From NCBI GenBank assembly GCA_014281115.1, contig JACONQ010000015.1:62001-126000 (forward strand): DNA of 64,000 bases, in the 5' to 3' direction. Made by a program: the position numbers and the translations under genes. This DNA comes from Laburnicola sp. R22_1 (taxonomy: Eukaryota > Ascomycota > Dothideomycetes > Pleosporales > Didymosphaeriaceae). Below, piece by piece: positions 47,876 to 58,912 of the stretch (the first letter of the stretch is position 1; every line of letters starts with the position of its first letter). Below the pieces are notes generated by a model that saw only the letters and a list, made by a program, of their open reading frames with translations, made no database searches and was not told the DNA's origin.

Positions 47876-49739
47876 CTAGCAAGTGACCTACACTAGTAAG
47901 CGCGCCACCTTTGCCAAGACCCCACTATTACTAACAATGCCATTATAATATAACTATCTACTATGTCTTCTAAGCCATCTAATAAAGCTCGATTACTTAT
48001 TGCTATTAGAGCTATTAAACAAGACCCAAATCTTATAGAGCGAGTAGTAGTAGGGCTATATAACGTTAATTACAAAACGCTTAATTAAAGACGTAACGGA
48101 ACGACTACACGATGTAATAACCTACCTATATTAAAGAATTTTACTCTTCTTAATGAGCAGACGCTTGTTAATTATATAATTAAGCTGGACACGCGTGGAT
48201 TCCCTTCTACAAAGCTTATAATACGCATAATGGCCGATTTACTATATTTATAGAGAGGAAAGCTACCTGTTAGTATTAACTAGACAGACAGGTTTATTAA
48301 GCGTAAACGTAAAGTTAAAACGCGTTAGTTTTAGTTATATAACAACTAGAGGGTATAATAGAAAGATTCTAAGGTTATAAACGCGTGGTTTAAGCTTATA
48401 GAGGGCATTAAAGTTAAGTACGATATTACAGATAAGGACACCTACAACTTTGATAAATTAGGCTTCCTAATAGGGGTTATAGGGTCTTAGCTTATGGTTA
48501 TAGTATTAGAGAGGCGTGCGAAACCCAAATTAATACAGCCAGGCGATCGCTAGTAGATTATAGTGATTTAGAGTATCTGCGCTGCTAGATAGGCAATTCC
48601 TCTCTTTATTATCTATGCTGGTAAGCGTTATATCTCTACCTAGTATAAAGACGCGTTAATTTCTGGCGATTAGGTAATCGCTATTAGCGAGAATGGCTAG
48701 ACAAATAATAAGCTTAGTATCGCGTAGTTAAAACACTTTAACGCGCATACAAAGGGACGCGCTAAAGAAACCTATTAGCTGCTAGTTATTAACGGCTATA
48801 AGAGCTATAACTTATTTGAGTTTTAGAATTACTATAAGGAATATAAGATTATTACTCTCTATATGCTGCCACATTTGTTATACCTACTATAGCTATTAGA
48901 TATGGGCTGTTTTTTTCCACTAAAGAAGGTATATAGTGCTAAGATCTTAGGCTTAGCGCGTTAGCTAATAACCCACATTATAAAGATTAAGTTCCTCCCA
49001 GTCTTTAAAACTGCGTTTTTGAAGGTTTTCTCTGTAGAGACAATTAAGAGTGGTTTTCGCGGTGCTAGACTAGTCCCATTAAATCTAGAGGAGGTGTTGC
49101 AGCACCTTAACATCTATATCCGTACACCTAGTCTGCCTATTAAAGAGCCTACTATCTAGGAGTCTAAAACACTAAGTAACCTACGCGAATTTAAGGCGCA
49201 ATTAATACTAGTTTATAAGAGAATTAGAGATCACTTTAATTTATTACTAACTTTAACTATGTAGGTACTTAAGAAGCTTAAAAAAGGCGCTCTAAGTGTA
49301 ATGCATAGTTAGGTACTAGTGTTGGATAAAATTGCAGGCCTTTGCAAGACAATTAAGGAGACTATAAGGCGAAAATTATGTAAAAAGAGGTATATCTAGT
49401 ATTAGGGATCACTTATAGTAGTAGAGAGATCTTAGCTAGCCACTCCTAAGGACGCTAGTAGATAAAAGAAGGGTAAATAGTTGTTAGGTACTAGTCGCGC
49501 TACAATAGGACCATTAACTCAATAGTGTTGTGGTATTTATAGGCAACCTGGATATAATACGCAAATCTGCTAGGGAGTTAAAGAGGAAGAATCTAAATTA
49601 GATATATTAACTTAGTATATATTTTTAAGTAGTGTTGCGACGCAGTCTAATAATAAATAAAATAGTTTAGTGGGGTCTTGGCAAAGGTGGCGTGCTTACT
49701 AGTGTAGGTTACTCGCTAGTAAACTATGTTATAGTATAA
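47876..49739 (+). mobile_element. pogo/Fot1-like transposon G
   Basis: 1864 bp; starts 'acgtggtttactagcaagtg' and ends inverse '...actcgctagtaaactatgt'; TA at 47874-47875 and 49740-49741. Family mate of F. Confidence 0.9.
47963..49656 (+). pseudogene. transposase of G (pogo type)
   Basis: ATG at 47963. HTH region, 'DTYNFDKLGFLIGVIG' near 48440 (first Asp kept), 'LLVINGYKSYNLFEF' near 48780 (second position Asn), 'LLDMGCFFPLKKVY' near 48895 (third Asp kept), and a decayed CCHC knuckle near 49523-49572. RIP-type stops such as TAG for TGG/CAG. End approximate. Confidence 0.82.
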
Positions 49740-49741
49740 AG

Positions 49742-50690
49742 GTTTAAGTCTATAATATATTAGGAAAGTTTTTTTAAAAAGGCTACTTAGACGTGCGTAG
49801 ACATGCGCGAAGTTGCGCATTTGTGCGCATTTTTGCACAAGCAATTTGTTAGCACAAAAATGCTTAAAGATGTGTAGACTTGCGCAGACTTACGCAAATG
49901 TGCACAAATAGTCTAAATAAATAATTTTTTTAAAGCTTTATAATTTTTTAACTAGTAAAGCTATAAATTTAATTTTTTAATAGATTTATAAAGAAAATAC
50001 TAGTCTTTAATTATTTAATTTAAAAATACTATTTTTATTACGTAATTAGTTAGTAATTAATAAGAAACTCTTTATTTACTAGTTATTATATATATTACGT
50101 AATAATATTATATATATATATAGTACTAATAATATAATATATAAATATTAAAAAGTTTTAATAAAAGTAAAGTAGTTAAAAAGTTATTAAAGTTTAAACT
50201 TTTTTAAATAGTGTTCTTTGCCAAGCCACTAATTTTCGTCTAATCTAATTCTTTTAAATAATTATAAAACTATATTTTTTCTATTTTTAAACCTATAAAA
50301 CTTAGAATTTAGGGTTAGGTAGAAGCTCTATATAACACGCTAGTAATTAATACTATTATATTAATTACTAATTGCTATTTAGTAAAGGACTTTATACTTT
50401 AAAAAAATCTAATTTTTTAAAAGCTTACTAAGCAGATTACTAAGTAGATTGCTAAGCTTTTTTTTAAATTTTAGCCAATTAAAGAGCTTTATTTGCTGAT
50501 TAATCAGCATTATTTTAATAGCCTAGGTGCTATAGGTGCCCTATAAGCACTAGGTGCCCTAGGTGCCCTGGCGGCATAGGTGCGCATCCTTGCGCAACCT
50601 TGCGCATGCGCACGCTAAAAAAAAAGTAGTATCGCGGGTGCGCTTGGAGCGCTTTTGGTGCGCACGCACGCTCAAAATTTTTCCTGATGT
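49742..50690. repeat. TGCGCA-rich palindromic clusters in AT-rich DNA
   Basis: Two clusters of 'tgcgca'-type words lie at about 49785-49910 ('acatgcgcgaagttgcgcat', 'tgtgcgcatttttgcac') and about 50570-50680 ('tgcgcatccttgcgcaacc', 'ttgcgcatgcgcacgc'). 50525-50575 has repeated 'taggtgccct' units, and 50495-50510 a perfect 'gctgattaatcagc' palindrome. No coding frame. Layout resembles subterminal binding-site clusters of a DNA transposon, but ends and duplication are not visible. Confidence 0.45.
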
Positions 50691-50694
50691 AGTT

Positions 50695-50853
50695 AAAATA
50701 AAAATAAGTTAATTTCTAGTATATAAAATACTACTATACTAAATAAATATATAAAAGGGTAATACTTTATAGGTGCTACCGCGCTAGTAACTATATTAGG
50801 CCTAGCGCCATATTAACGTTAATCTAGGCCAAGCCTAGGGTGGATCCATGACA
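50695..50853 (-). repeat. Gypsy-1-type LTR fragment at the isochore edge
   Basis: Reverse complement of the Gypsy-1 LTR from its 5' end ('tgtcatggatccacc' on the minus strand, ending at 50853) to about 160 bp, missing its 3' end. It marks the abrupt change to GC-balanced, gene-bearing DNA. Confidence 0.75.
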
Positions 50854-50938
50854 ACTGTTACTCCGGATTTTAGAATCTCCCAAGCGGGTGTTCAATTTGT
50901 CTGTTTATGAGGCTTCTGACTGCTAGTACCGTCTAGTC

Positions 50939-50947
50939 TATATAAAT
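50939..50947 (+). promoter_or_regulatory. TATA-like box of the P450 gene
   Basis: 'tatataaat', about 37-45 bp upstream of the apparent P450 reading frame. Position suits a fungal core promoter with a short leader. Confidence 0.4.
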
Positions 50948-50983
50948 ATCCGTGTTCTCTGCATTACATACAATCTTCAACAC

Positions 50984-52776
50984 GTGCAACTAGTCAACCG
51001 TCCATCTAACATAATTCCAATCGAAACAAATTACGTTCTTGCAATCGCGTTCACACCGATCTTATTGTGGCTTTACAATTGCGTCGTGCTCGCGCTGAAG
51101 CCGGGGTTACGCCAGATTCCTGGTCCACTACTCGCCAAATTCACTGAGCTTTGGCGTCTTCAACTTATTGGGCGCGGAACCGCACATGAAGAGTATCCTG
51201 CGTTGCACGACAAATATGGCCCTCTTGTACGAACCGCGCCCAATGTTATCGATATTTCAGATCCAACTGCAGTCCCAATTATCTATGGTATAAGCAGTAA
51301 ATACAATAAGGCATGTGCGGCTTCCAATGTTGATGGGATACAGAAGCTAACAATGACCAAACATAGTCCTCGTTTTATATTCCCTTCGACTCTGTGCACA
51401 ATGAGCAGACCCTACCAAGCGTTTTCTCGACCCGAGACCCACATGACCACAAACGTCAGAAGAAACCTATTGCGCAAAAGTTCTCTATGACATCGATGCG
51501 CTCCATGGAATACTTGGTCGACCCATGCGGCAAGATCTTTATGGACGCAATGGTTGAGTTGCAAGGGAGTATTGTTGACCTAGGGGAGTGGTTGCAGTGG
51601 TATGCATTTGACGTCGTCGGAGCTATCACATTTAGCAAGCGATTTGGCTTCATGGAAAACCGCAAGGATCTGAGTGATGCTATGTCAGGCTTGGATAACC
51701 TCAACAAGTTTACGTCAATTATGGGCCAGGTTCCATGGCTAACCCGCCTGTCTGGGAATAAATGGCTGAGGAGCATGAGTGGAGATCCCTTCCCGCTCCT
51801 CACAAAGGTATGTCGTTAGACGCTCCTTCTCTCGAAATATCTGACGGATACTAGATGGTAAATGAGAGTATCCGAGACTACGACTCGGAAGCTGCCCATC
51901 AAGATGGGAGAGCCGACTTTCTCACCTATTACCAACAGCTGATTGAGAAGTCGAAGGGCTTCACTGAAACCGATATGCACATTGATTTAACGGGTAATCT
52001 GTAAGTTTCGCTGCATTCGCAAAGCTCTGTACTGTACTAATCTGAATAGTGTTGCTGGCAGCGACACTACGGCAATATCCCTACGCGCAATTTTCTACTA
52101 TCTCATCAAGGATCGGGAAGCGTATAGGAAAGCCCAACAAGAAATCGACAAGGCCCACGCAGCAGGTCGTCTTTCCCAGAGCATCACGTATGCTGAGTGT
52201 TTAGAATTAGAATATCTGTAAGTGCGCTTGACTCACCTCCCCACGAAGTGGGCTTTTGCTAAGAACCTGAACAGCCAAGCGGTTATGAAAGAAGCTATGC
52301 GCATGCACCCCGGGGTCTGCTTTCCTCTGAAAAGAATCGTGCCGAGCGGCGGGTTAACGCTAGGTGACACACACATTCCCGCTGGCACCGTCGTGGGCGC
52401 AAACCCAATAGTCATCCATCGTAATACCGACGTTTTTGGTGCTGATGCAGACGAATTTCACCCCGAACGCTGGCTAGACGCGGATGAAGAAAGAATTAAA
52501 CTGATGGACAAGCACCTCTTGACTGTAAGTCTCCCCCATTATTGGAAAGCATTGAGTGACTGAGTGATATAGTTTGGTGGTGGGGCCAGAACGTGCATTG
52601 GGAAGCATATATCCATCCTGGAGATGGGAAAGCTCGTGCCCCAAGTCTTGCGCCAGTTTGACATTTAATGGGCATCGAGTGAGCCACACTGGAAGGTGAC
52701 AACGTACTGGTTTGCTAAGCAGTCGGGGCTCCTTGTACGTATGAAAGAACGCAAGAACGGCGTAGCATCTTCTTGA
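50984..52776 (+). pseudogene. cytochrome P450 monooxygenase, six exons, start lost and C-terminus cut
   Basis: Exons 50984-51310, 51367-51807, 51855-52000, 52050-52217, 52275-52524 and 52573-52668. Introns are 47-57 bp; intron 1 is GC-AG (donor gcatgt, branch gctaac, acceptor acatag). N-terminal membrane anchor, then proline hinge 'LRQIPGPLLAKFTELWRL', I-helix 'AGSDTT', K-helix 'EAMR', 'FHPERW' and heme loop 'FGGGARTCIG' (Cys ligand). The frame begins at GTG (50984) with no in-frame ATG upstream before a TAG or inside exon 1. A TAA at 52666-52668 removes 35 further in-frame codons (stop 52774-52776) that still look like P450 C-terminus. The full frame would be 511 codons, normal for the family. 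Resembles the pisatin-demethylase/CYP57-like clade, tentatively. ER-bound oxidation of an unknown substrate, if it ever worked. Confidence 0.85.
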
Positions 52777-53131
52777 GCTGGGGTAATTTGCCTTTGGCAT
52801 AACTTGGGGCGGAAGCCGGCTGCTTGTACTAGCAGTCGACGTAAGTAGTTAAGAATTCGATCTTAGGTAGATATAAACTAAGTCGTACATGATACCGCAA
52901 ATGTTCTCGCACTAGTATAACTCTATTCAGGGTCCATAGAAAGAATAATTGTTATCGTATCCTTGCGTAGTACGAAGAAGGTTCAAAGCGGCGATGCGGA
53001 ACGCTACCGGTACCAGATTCTTCTTCCTGTTACCACGCGAGACATTGGTGCCTTGGCTAGACCCCCCGCCTTTAGGCCGCAACGTGACATCCCGTCTTCC
53101 AACTACCTATCTCTGCCAAACATTCTCAAAT
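52777..53131. other. intergenic; probable promoter of the GFA-like gene
   Basis: Non-repetitive, no supportable ORF. Includes 'ggtccatagaaag' and pyrimidine-rich runs upstream of the ATG at 53132. Confidence 0.4.
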
Positions 53132-53182
53132 ATGTACAAGCCAAAGCCCTTTCCAGCCATAACTGGCAGCTGCTTCTGTAAC

Positions 53183-56152
53183 CAGAGTTGGCAACAATCA
53201 AGTCAATCAAGTCAATCAAGTCGGGGTGAATTGATTGATTGATTGACGGATCTGGTGGCTTTTGCTTGACTTGATTGACTTGATAGCAAAAATAAGGCTC
53301 GACTTGTTGACTTGTTTGACTTAATTGATAACTGTACGTATAATTTAGGCGTAGTAAATTAACTACTGTATATCTTGTATATCGTCTCCAGCTCTTCAGG
53401 AGAGATAGCTTCGTTACGTGGACTTTTTGCTGCTGTTGTAGGCTTTAAGCTAAGGCGCTTCTAGCTACGTAGGCTTTGTAGAGTGGAGAGGAGATCTGCC
53501 TTTATACAAAGACGCCTTGTCTCTAGCAAATCGCCTAGCTCCGAGAAGGTCCTCTTACAGTTGGTGGCCGCCGCAGGGATGCTGAGGATTGTGAGGGCGA
53601 AGCGCGATAAGATGGGGTACTCGTCAGCCTTCCCCAGCCAGTATAGAATCGGGTCGCGCGCAAACAGGGACTCCTCTGGCACGGGTGACTTAATTATCCA
53701 GCGCTCAAACTTATTGCGACGATAGACTGGATGGGCGTCGTCACCTTGTAGGGTAGCTCTTATAAAATTAGACCAACTGCTAGCTGGCCCAGTACGTGCC
53801 TTCTTCTCTAGAGGCTCTAGAGTACTAACAGGAGAGGCGGCCTCTTTAAACTCTGCCCACAAGCGTTGAAAGCTAATGTGGCAATTATCTAGCCAGCCTT
53901 TGTATGTGTGAGGTCCTGCATAAGCCTCCTTACTATAATCAAGAGGCACAGCCCACACTTTATCTATATAACTTTTCGTGCGTGGGTGGAGACAGTAGGC
54001 AGCGTAGTATGCTAGGGTATCCTTTAGCTTGCGCATATACTTGAGGATCTTTATATAAGCCATATTATAGGTGGCTTGTATATGATCCTCTAGGGCGTTA
54101 ATGTTAGTGAAGTTGATGTTGTTGTATTAAAACAGCATCTCGTCAAGGGTGGTGGCAAGCCAATTAAGCGTAGGGAGCACCTCCTAGATGGCTCCTGACG
54201 TGCCAGCTACGCCCCTGCCCTCTATACAGGTGGTGGCCTCTTTAAAGGGCTGTAGGATTTTTCGGTACTTTGCAATTGTCGCCTAATCCTTAGCAGAGAG
54301 GCTGTCTTCTTTAATAAACCGACGCTTCTTAAGATTAGGCAGTTGGGAGCGTTGACGGGTGCCCTAGCGACAATATTCAACAAGCTTATAATTGATATAG
54401 TTGTTAAGAGGCATGCGGAGCTTAAGCGCGCGCGCAAAACAGTTGTAATAGGAGTTCTACCTTGTCTTTACTAGCTTAACAATCTCTAGCGTTTTAACTT
54501 TGCAATCTGCCTCTAATTAAGTGTTGCTAATTATCTGGCACTACTTAAGAAGCTGTCGAGCCTGCAGAGTACAAATAGAGGCGATGACGTTAATTAAGAC
54601 GCCTAGAGGGCCAACCTTACGCCACTTGTTGAGAAACGCCTCCTCCTTATTAAGATACTCCTCCGCGTTCTTAAACGCCTTACGATCTTTGCCAAATATA
54701 ATTTGCTAGGCGGCGAGGTTAATTATATGGCAGGCGCAGTGTAGCTGTTAATAGCGGGCGTTAAAGTTATATTTAATGGCCAGGGCGTCGATTGCGGAGT
54801 CGTTGTTGGTGGCGTTATTAAGGACGAAGTAACCTAAGTTGCAGGCAGAGATCTTAAAGCTCTTAAGTGTGGTATTAACAACAGCGGCAATATTAACGCC
54901 TGTATGCTGGCCCATTAACAAGGGCAGGCCTAATACGTAATCGCGAGGCTTGCCGTCGCAATTAAGGTGGTGGACGCAGATACCTGTCAGCACCTACTTG
55001 CCGCCTATTAACGTCCAATTGTCGAAGGAGATGTGTATAGCTAATCGCGTGTCGCATAGGTAATTGACAATAGCGGGTATGTACGACTTGTACTCCGCAA
55101 TTATATAAGCTTGTAGGGTGTTATGGGATCTCTATAGCTCTGCCTTAGCTAGTGGGTTAGCCTGCCGTAACATAGCTCCAAAAGCGGCGCCCTCAATTAC
55201 AGAGAGCGCCTAATTATCAGCCACTACCTAATTAAGCACTAATTGTAGGAAACTTGTGCGCGAGAAGCTCTCTGCAATAAGGTTAGCGACGCCCTACGGT
55301 ACGCCAAGGCCTTTATAATGTATGTGGGCGAGCAAAGAGGATTGCTAGGAGGGAGTTGTAACGCGGGAGGTGGCTTTTGGGCTGTTCTTCTCGATGCCGT
55401 GGCCAGCTTTACGCTCACTAAGATGGCGCCTAATTAACGTAGTTAATTGATTAGCGTAATAAAATCCGGTAGGGTGCTTATAATAGTGGCAATAGCGGCA
55501 GAGCTAGTATAGGCGTTGTTGCTTATAGTGCTAGAGGCGATATCTGTGCCGCCAAACCCAGCTCTTTTAACTGCGCTTTGCACCATAAGCTAGCTTATAA
55601 TAATTTGGCAGGCGTACCTATTTAATGCCCTCGTAATTGTTATTGTTGTCCTCTATATTAGTGGCGGATGGGGTGCCTACAGAGCTTTTGGCGTCAAGCT
55701 CTAACAGCGCGTTGGTGGCTACATCAGTGGCACCATCTTTGGGAGGGGTTTGTGACGCCGTGCTTTCAAGCCGCTGGCTAAAAACTTGAGAGAGGTTACT
55801 ATTCATGCCTTCTAGGCGATCGGGCGACGCCATATTAATAGAGGAGGGCGTTGGTAGAGCGAGAGAGGTGGTGGGAGATGAGGAAACTTAGAAATACGGC
55901 GCTAAGCCTAGATAGGCAACTATCTTAGGTAAAGTCTGTTAACTCTGAGTTGCCTTATACTCTAAGGATCTAGTATTCTACGATAAACCCCTAAGATCCT
56001 AGGGATTCAAGTCTATTAATTAAGTTAATCAAGTCGGCAGGATTTGCTTGATTGACTTGCTAAATTTCGCCTCCCTGATTGACTTGATTGACTTGATACA
56101 ATCAAGTCAATCAAGTCAAGTTATCAAGTCGACTTGATTGTTGCCAACTCTG
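53183..56152 (-). mobile_element. hAT superfamily transposon in the GFA-like gene
   Basis: 2970 bp. Terminal 'cagagttggcaacaatcaag' at 53183 and its inverse ending at 56152. Perfect 8-bp duplication 'tctgtaac' (53175-53182 and 56153-56160), diagnostic of hAT. Both ends carry arrays of 'aatcaagtc'/'cttgattga' subterminal repeats (53200-53320 and 56005-56135). Transposase on the minus strand. RIP is slight compared with the isochore. Confidence 0.95.
53461..55833 (-). pseudogene. hAT transposase with BED finger, several stops
   Basis: Starts at ATG 55833 ('MASPDRLEGMNSNLSQVF'). BED-type finger near 55390-55520 ('LCRYCHYYKHPTGFYY', later 'LIRRHLSERKAGHG'). RNase-H-fold core includes 'NWTLIGG' and 'GICVHHLNCDGKPRDYV' near 54950-55020 and 'LNNATNNDSAIDAL' near 54780-54830. 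The C-terminal hAT dimerisation domain is 'DPILYWLGKADEYPILSRFA' to 'CKRTFSELGDLLETRR' (53500-53660). At least ten TAG/TAA codons interrupt the frame where CAG/TGG/CAA would be expected. The final 200 codons are open. Confidence 0.88.
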
Positions 56153-56844
56153 TCTGTAACACAGTCCGATATCGTCTACGTACATCGCCTCTCTACTGCT
56201 ACGCATGCCACTGCGCCGACTGTCAAAAAGCCACCGGCTCGGCATTCGGACTCTTCCTGAGCATCGAACTTTACAACATCGAAGTCATATCGCCTACTGC
56301 GCCCGTAAATGTCGCCCGGGAAAAGAAAGTTGGTAGAGTGGATCGCCACGCTATCTGTCCGCAATGCCGAGTGGAGCTATGGGCCAACAATACCATAGGC
56401 GATGCGGTGTGCGATTTGAAAATCGGAACGCTGGATTTTCCGTCACTCATGGAAGCGGATGTGCATTGTTTTGTCGAGAGCAAGTTGGATTGGGTACGGT
56501 TGCCTGAAGGGGCGAAGTCGACACCAAAAGAGTACAGGAAAGAGGATTATTGGCCGAAGAGTAGTTTGAAGAGGCTCGAGTTGTGTATACAGAGGGCGGA
56601 AGTGGTCAAAAGGAGGAAGATTGCGGAAATGAAGGCGCGTGGGAATGAGGAAGAGGGCGATGCAGAAGTTAGTGCAGAAGGAGAGAAGACGCCTACTGCT
56701 GTAGAGTTTGGAGGCGAAGACGATGAAGCGTTTGAAAAGCGATTCCAAGAAACGGAAAAGGGCCTGCAGGAGCGGTTAGAGAAACTGAATCTGAAGCTGG
56801 AGGAAGAAGAAATCACGAAGAAGATGGAGGGGACAACAATTTAA

Positions 56845-57606
56845 CCGGTTACTGTTGCTGTACGCACTTCCACGCCAGGACTCGATATGGGCATCCAAAA
56901 CCATCCAGCTAAAGTCCATAATCCACCCGGTGAAGCAAAGGAGTATGGAGCCAGATGAGGAAGTTCTGAGGAGGCGGTCTGGAAGGTGGGCGAACCATCG
57001 TCATTTAGTCCAGTTACTGCTTCGTCGATTTCACGCACGACCCCGCGAAGACCAACTCCCGAGCTGCAAATCCTCGCCACTTCTTGACTGCAGATCAAAT
57101 CGCCTCCACGAAGAGTAGTGCAAAATCTCCGTGAAGCGCCGGTACTTCCAGGGGATCAGTCAGGGTGTGTAGTTTATTCTGAGATTCAGATAGAAAGTTG
57201 ATTGTCTGGAGTTGAGCTTTTCAAGTACATCTAAAGTTGTATGATGTTTAAACATTATCACCTTAGGCAACCTTTGAATTCTACTAGTTCGTACATGGGC
57301 GTTCAAGCGAGTCTAATTTGGATTCATATCCATGCCTTAATAAAGCCAGGGAAGACTACTCGTCGCGATACCACTGTATCACTTGCTAAACCGTATGCGT
57401 GACTACAAAAGTGTATGCCCCTATTTCGAATACTTTTCGAGCGTTCGACTTCTTCTGTTTCCTTTCAGTCTCATGCTCCTCGCCCTGCTTCACCTCTTCT
57501 AACTTTTGCTCCCAGCTGGTATAGCAATTGGAAAATCGTTCTTAGTAAACATGGATCACATAAAGAACTGCGGCGCATATGGCTATTAATAAGGTCAAGT
57601 TACAGG
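56845..57606. other. intergenic, no supportable gene
   Basis: Short open frames exist on both strands (about 85 codons at 56841-57118) but overlap each other and match no family I know. Probably terminators of the two converging genes. Confidence 0.45.
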
Positions 57607-58398
57607 CTAGTGTCTAAAACTATCATGAGTGCAAGTCGTATAACGATAAAAAGGGGATAAACACACGGCTTCTCGACAGAGGTTGCGGGAAGCATAGCCG
57701 GAGAGGTCAACTGTCCAATGCTGTGTATAGCATGCAGCGGACTCCAACGAGCACTTGGCGAATGACTGCCCTTTCTTGTCGACGTAGGTGTAACATCCAC
57801 TACCGTGGGCCGCGTCGTGTTCATAGTACATGGCGTGAACGAAAGCACATGCGGCAAGGGCACTGCAGACGGAGAGATTGGACTTGAAGGTTTCTACAAG
57901 ATTAGACATCGGCTACACATATTATCAGTACATTGTGGCACTGCTAACATGGTCAGGCTCCATGGGACACGTACCATTCTCAAAATGGAATTACGTGACG
58001 TCCAAAAACAGACGTAACCCCAATAGAGTGACATGACTCCAGCGGGCATGGCCACGACGGCGATGGCAAAGAATAAACTGATTGGTTTCACGTGGAACTC
58101 GAAGAGTGTCCTGTTGGTGTTTTGACTAGGAATGCCTCTGTTGTGACGAAGTGCGGCCGGGACGAGGACTTTGGCAGCATCAGGGCTATTGAGAAGTCAG
58201 CTGACATGAATTGTGGCAAACGAGGACTGTGAGACTAAGGAGTAGTAGGAGTAGAGCGCAGAAGTGGTGGACAATACGCTCTAAGCACCTATCGTAGGTA
58301 GTGTAGGGGTTTGGCTGCAGTGGGTTGTGCTCCCCGACGGCCTTCGCCGCGTTCTCCGGGTCAAATGATTCTTCTCCAGAGGTATCTGATTCTCCCAT
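57607..58398 (-). CDS. predicted three-exon membrane protein with Cys-rich C-terminal part
   Basis: Exons (minus) 58398-58289, 58185-57975 and 57912-57607, 208 residues. Intron 1 is 103 bp (donor gtgctt, branch gctgac, acceptor aatag). Intron 2 is 62 bp (donor gtacgt, branch tactgat, acceptor tgtag). Phases match at both junctions. Acidic N-terminus 'MGESDTSGEESFDPENAAKA', a hydrophobic span 'ISLFFAIAVVAMPAGVMS', and a second one 'LSVCSALAACAFVHAMYY', followed by six cysteines in about 75 residues. An alternative is that exon 3 alone (ATG at 57909, 100 codons) is a small secreted Cys-rich protein with cleavage after 'FVHA'. No homolog recognised. The exon-1 frame is open up to 58635. Confidence 0.5.
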
Positions 58399-58700
58399 GG
58401 TGAGAAATGGAAAACAAGACGACTGGTAGAAGATCTCTGCGGTTGTGTGTCGCGGAACGAACATTTGAACGAGGGCTATGAGACGAACTTGTCGCGCGAT
58501 AAGCCGTCCGCTGGATGCCAGTTCCTTGTCTAGTATGTAGTGGGCGTGCATGCGGGCGGCAAAAGGGGGGATATTTGAGGTGAGCGCTTCGGTGTCGGGC
58601 AGAGAGGATGCTAGCACGGTGTTGCGATACTGCAACGAGTGATGCTGCTGCGGCTAACTATGTTGGGGTTTCATCCGTGCCTAAATGCGGAACGATAATA
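58399..58700. other. 5' flank of the membrane-protein gene
   Basis: Holds an in-frame upstream extension to a possible ATG at 58635, judged leader because exon 1 has a better start. Otherwise no feature. Confidence 0.35.
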
Positions 58701-58912
58701 ATCTGATAGTTCCGTTAATTAGGGGATATCTTGGCACCCCTCTAAAATTTAAGAAAATTTAAATTTTATATATAAAAAAGCACTTTTTTAAGAATTTATA
58801 TACTATATAATGATATAGTAATAATATTAACTTTTAAAAAGGTATAAAAAAGTAGGTGGGGCAAATTTTAGAGAGGTGCTAAGATATCCCCTGATTAACG
58901 GAACTATCAGAT
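58701..58912. mobile_element. MITE with about 48-bp inverted repeats
   Basis: 212 bp, starting 'atctgatagttccgttaat' and ending with its inverse 'attaacggaactatcagat'. The arms continue through 'ggggatatctt(g/a)gcacc' and 'ctctaaaattt'. AT-rich RIP-like core with no coding capacity. Flanking duplication not clear. It sits between the membrane-protein gene and the kinase-like gene. Confidence 0.85.

Larger units (their letters stand above)
53132..56844 (+). pseudogene. GFA/CENP-V domain zinc protein, split by a hAT element
   Basis: The first 17 codons (53132-53182, ending 'GSCFCN') and the rest (56161-56844, starting 'TVRYRLRTSPLYC') rejoin in frame if the hAT and one 8-bp duplication are removed, giving 244 residues. 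The GFA-fold (PF04828) cysteines are all present: C-x-C in the first piece, 'CHCADC' and 'CPQC' in the second. The tail (about the last 90 residues) is unusually long, highly charged and coiled-coil-like, beyond the normal GFA domain. The family is named for glutathione-dependent formaldehyde-activating enzyme, but most fungal members have no known substrate. The uninterrupted 3' part alone (ORF from 56134) lacks the first zinc ligands. Confidence 0.88.

Noticed and set aside
56443..56816. Ser/Phe-rich minus-strand frames over the GFA gene tail
   Set aside because: Antisense of the Glu/Lys-rich tail; complementary codons give Ser/Phe/Leu runs.
50981..58092. CACGTG at both the P450 frame start (50981-50986) and 58087-58092, suggesting a shared regulator site or shared ATG loss
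   Set aside because: The second site lies inside exon 2 of the spliced membrane-protein model, so the coincidence is not informative.
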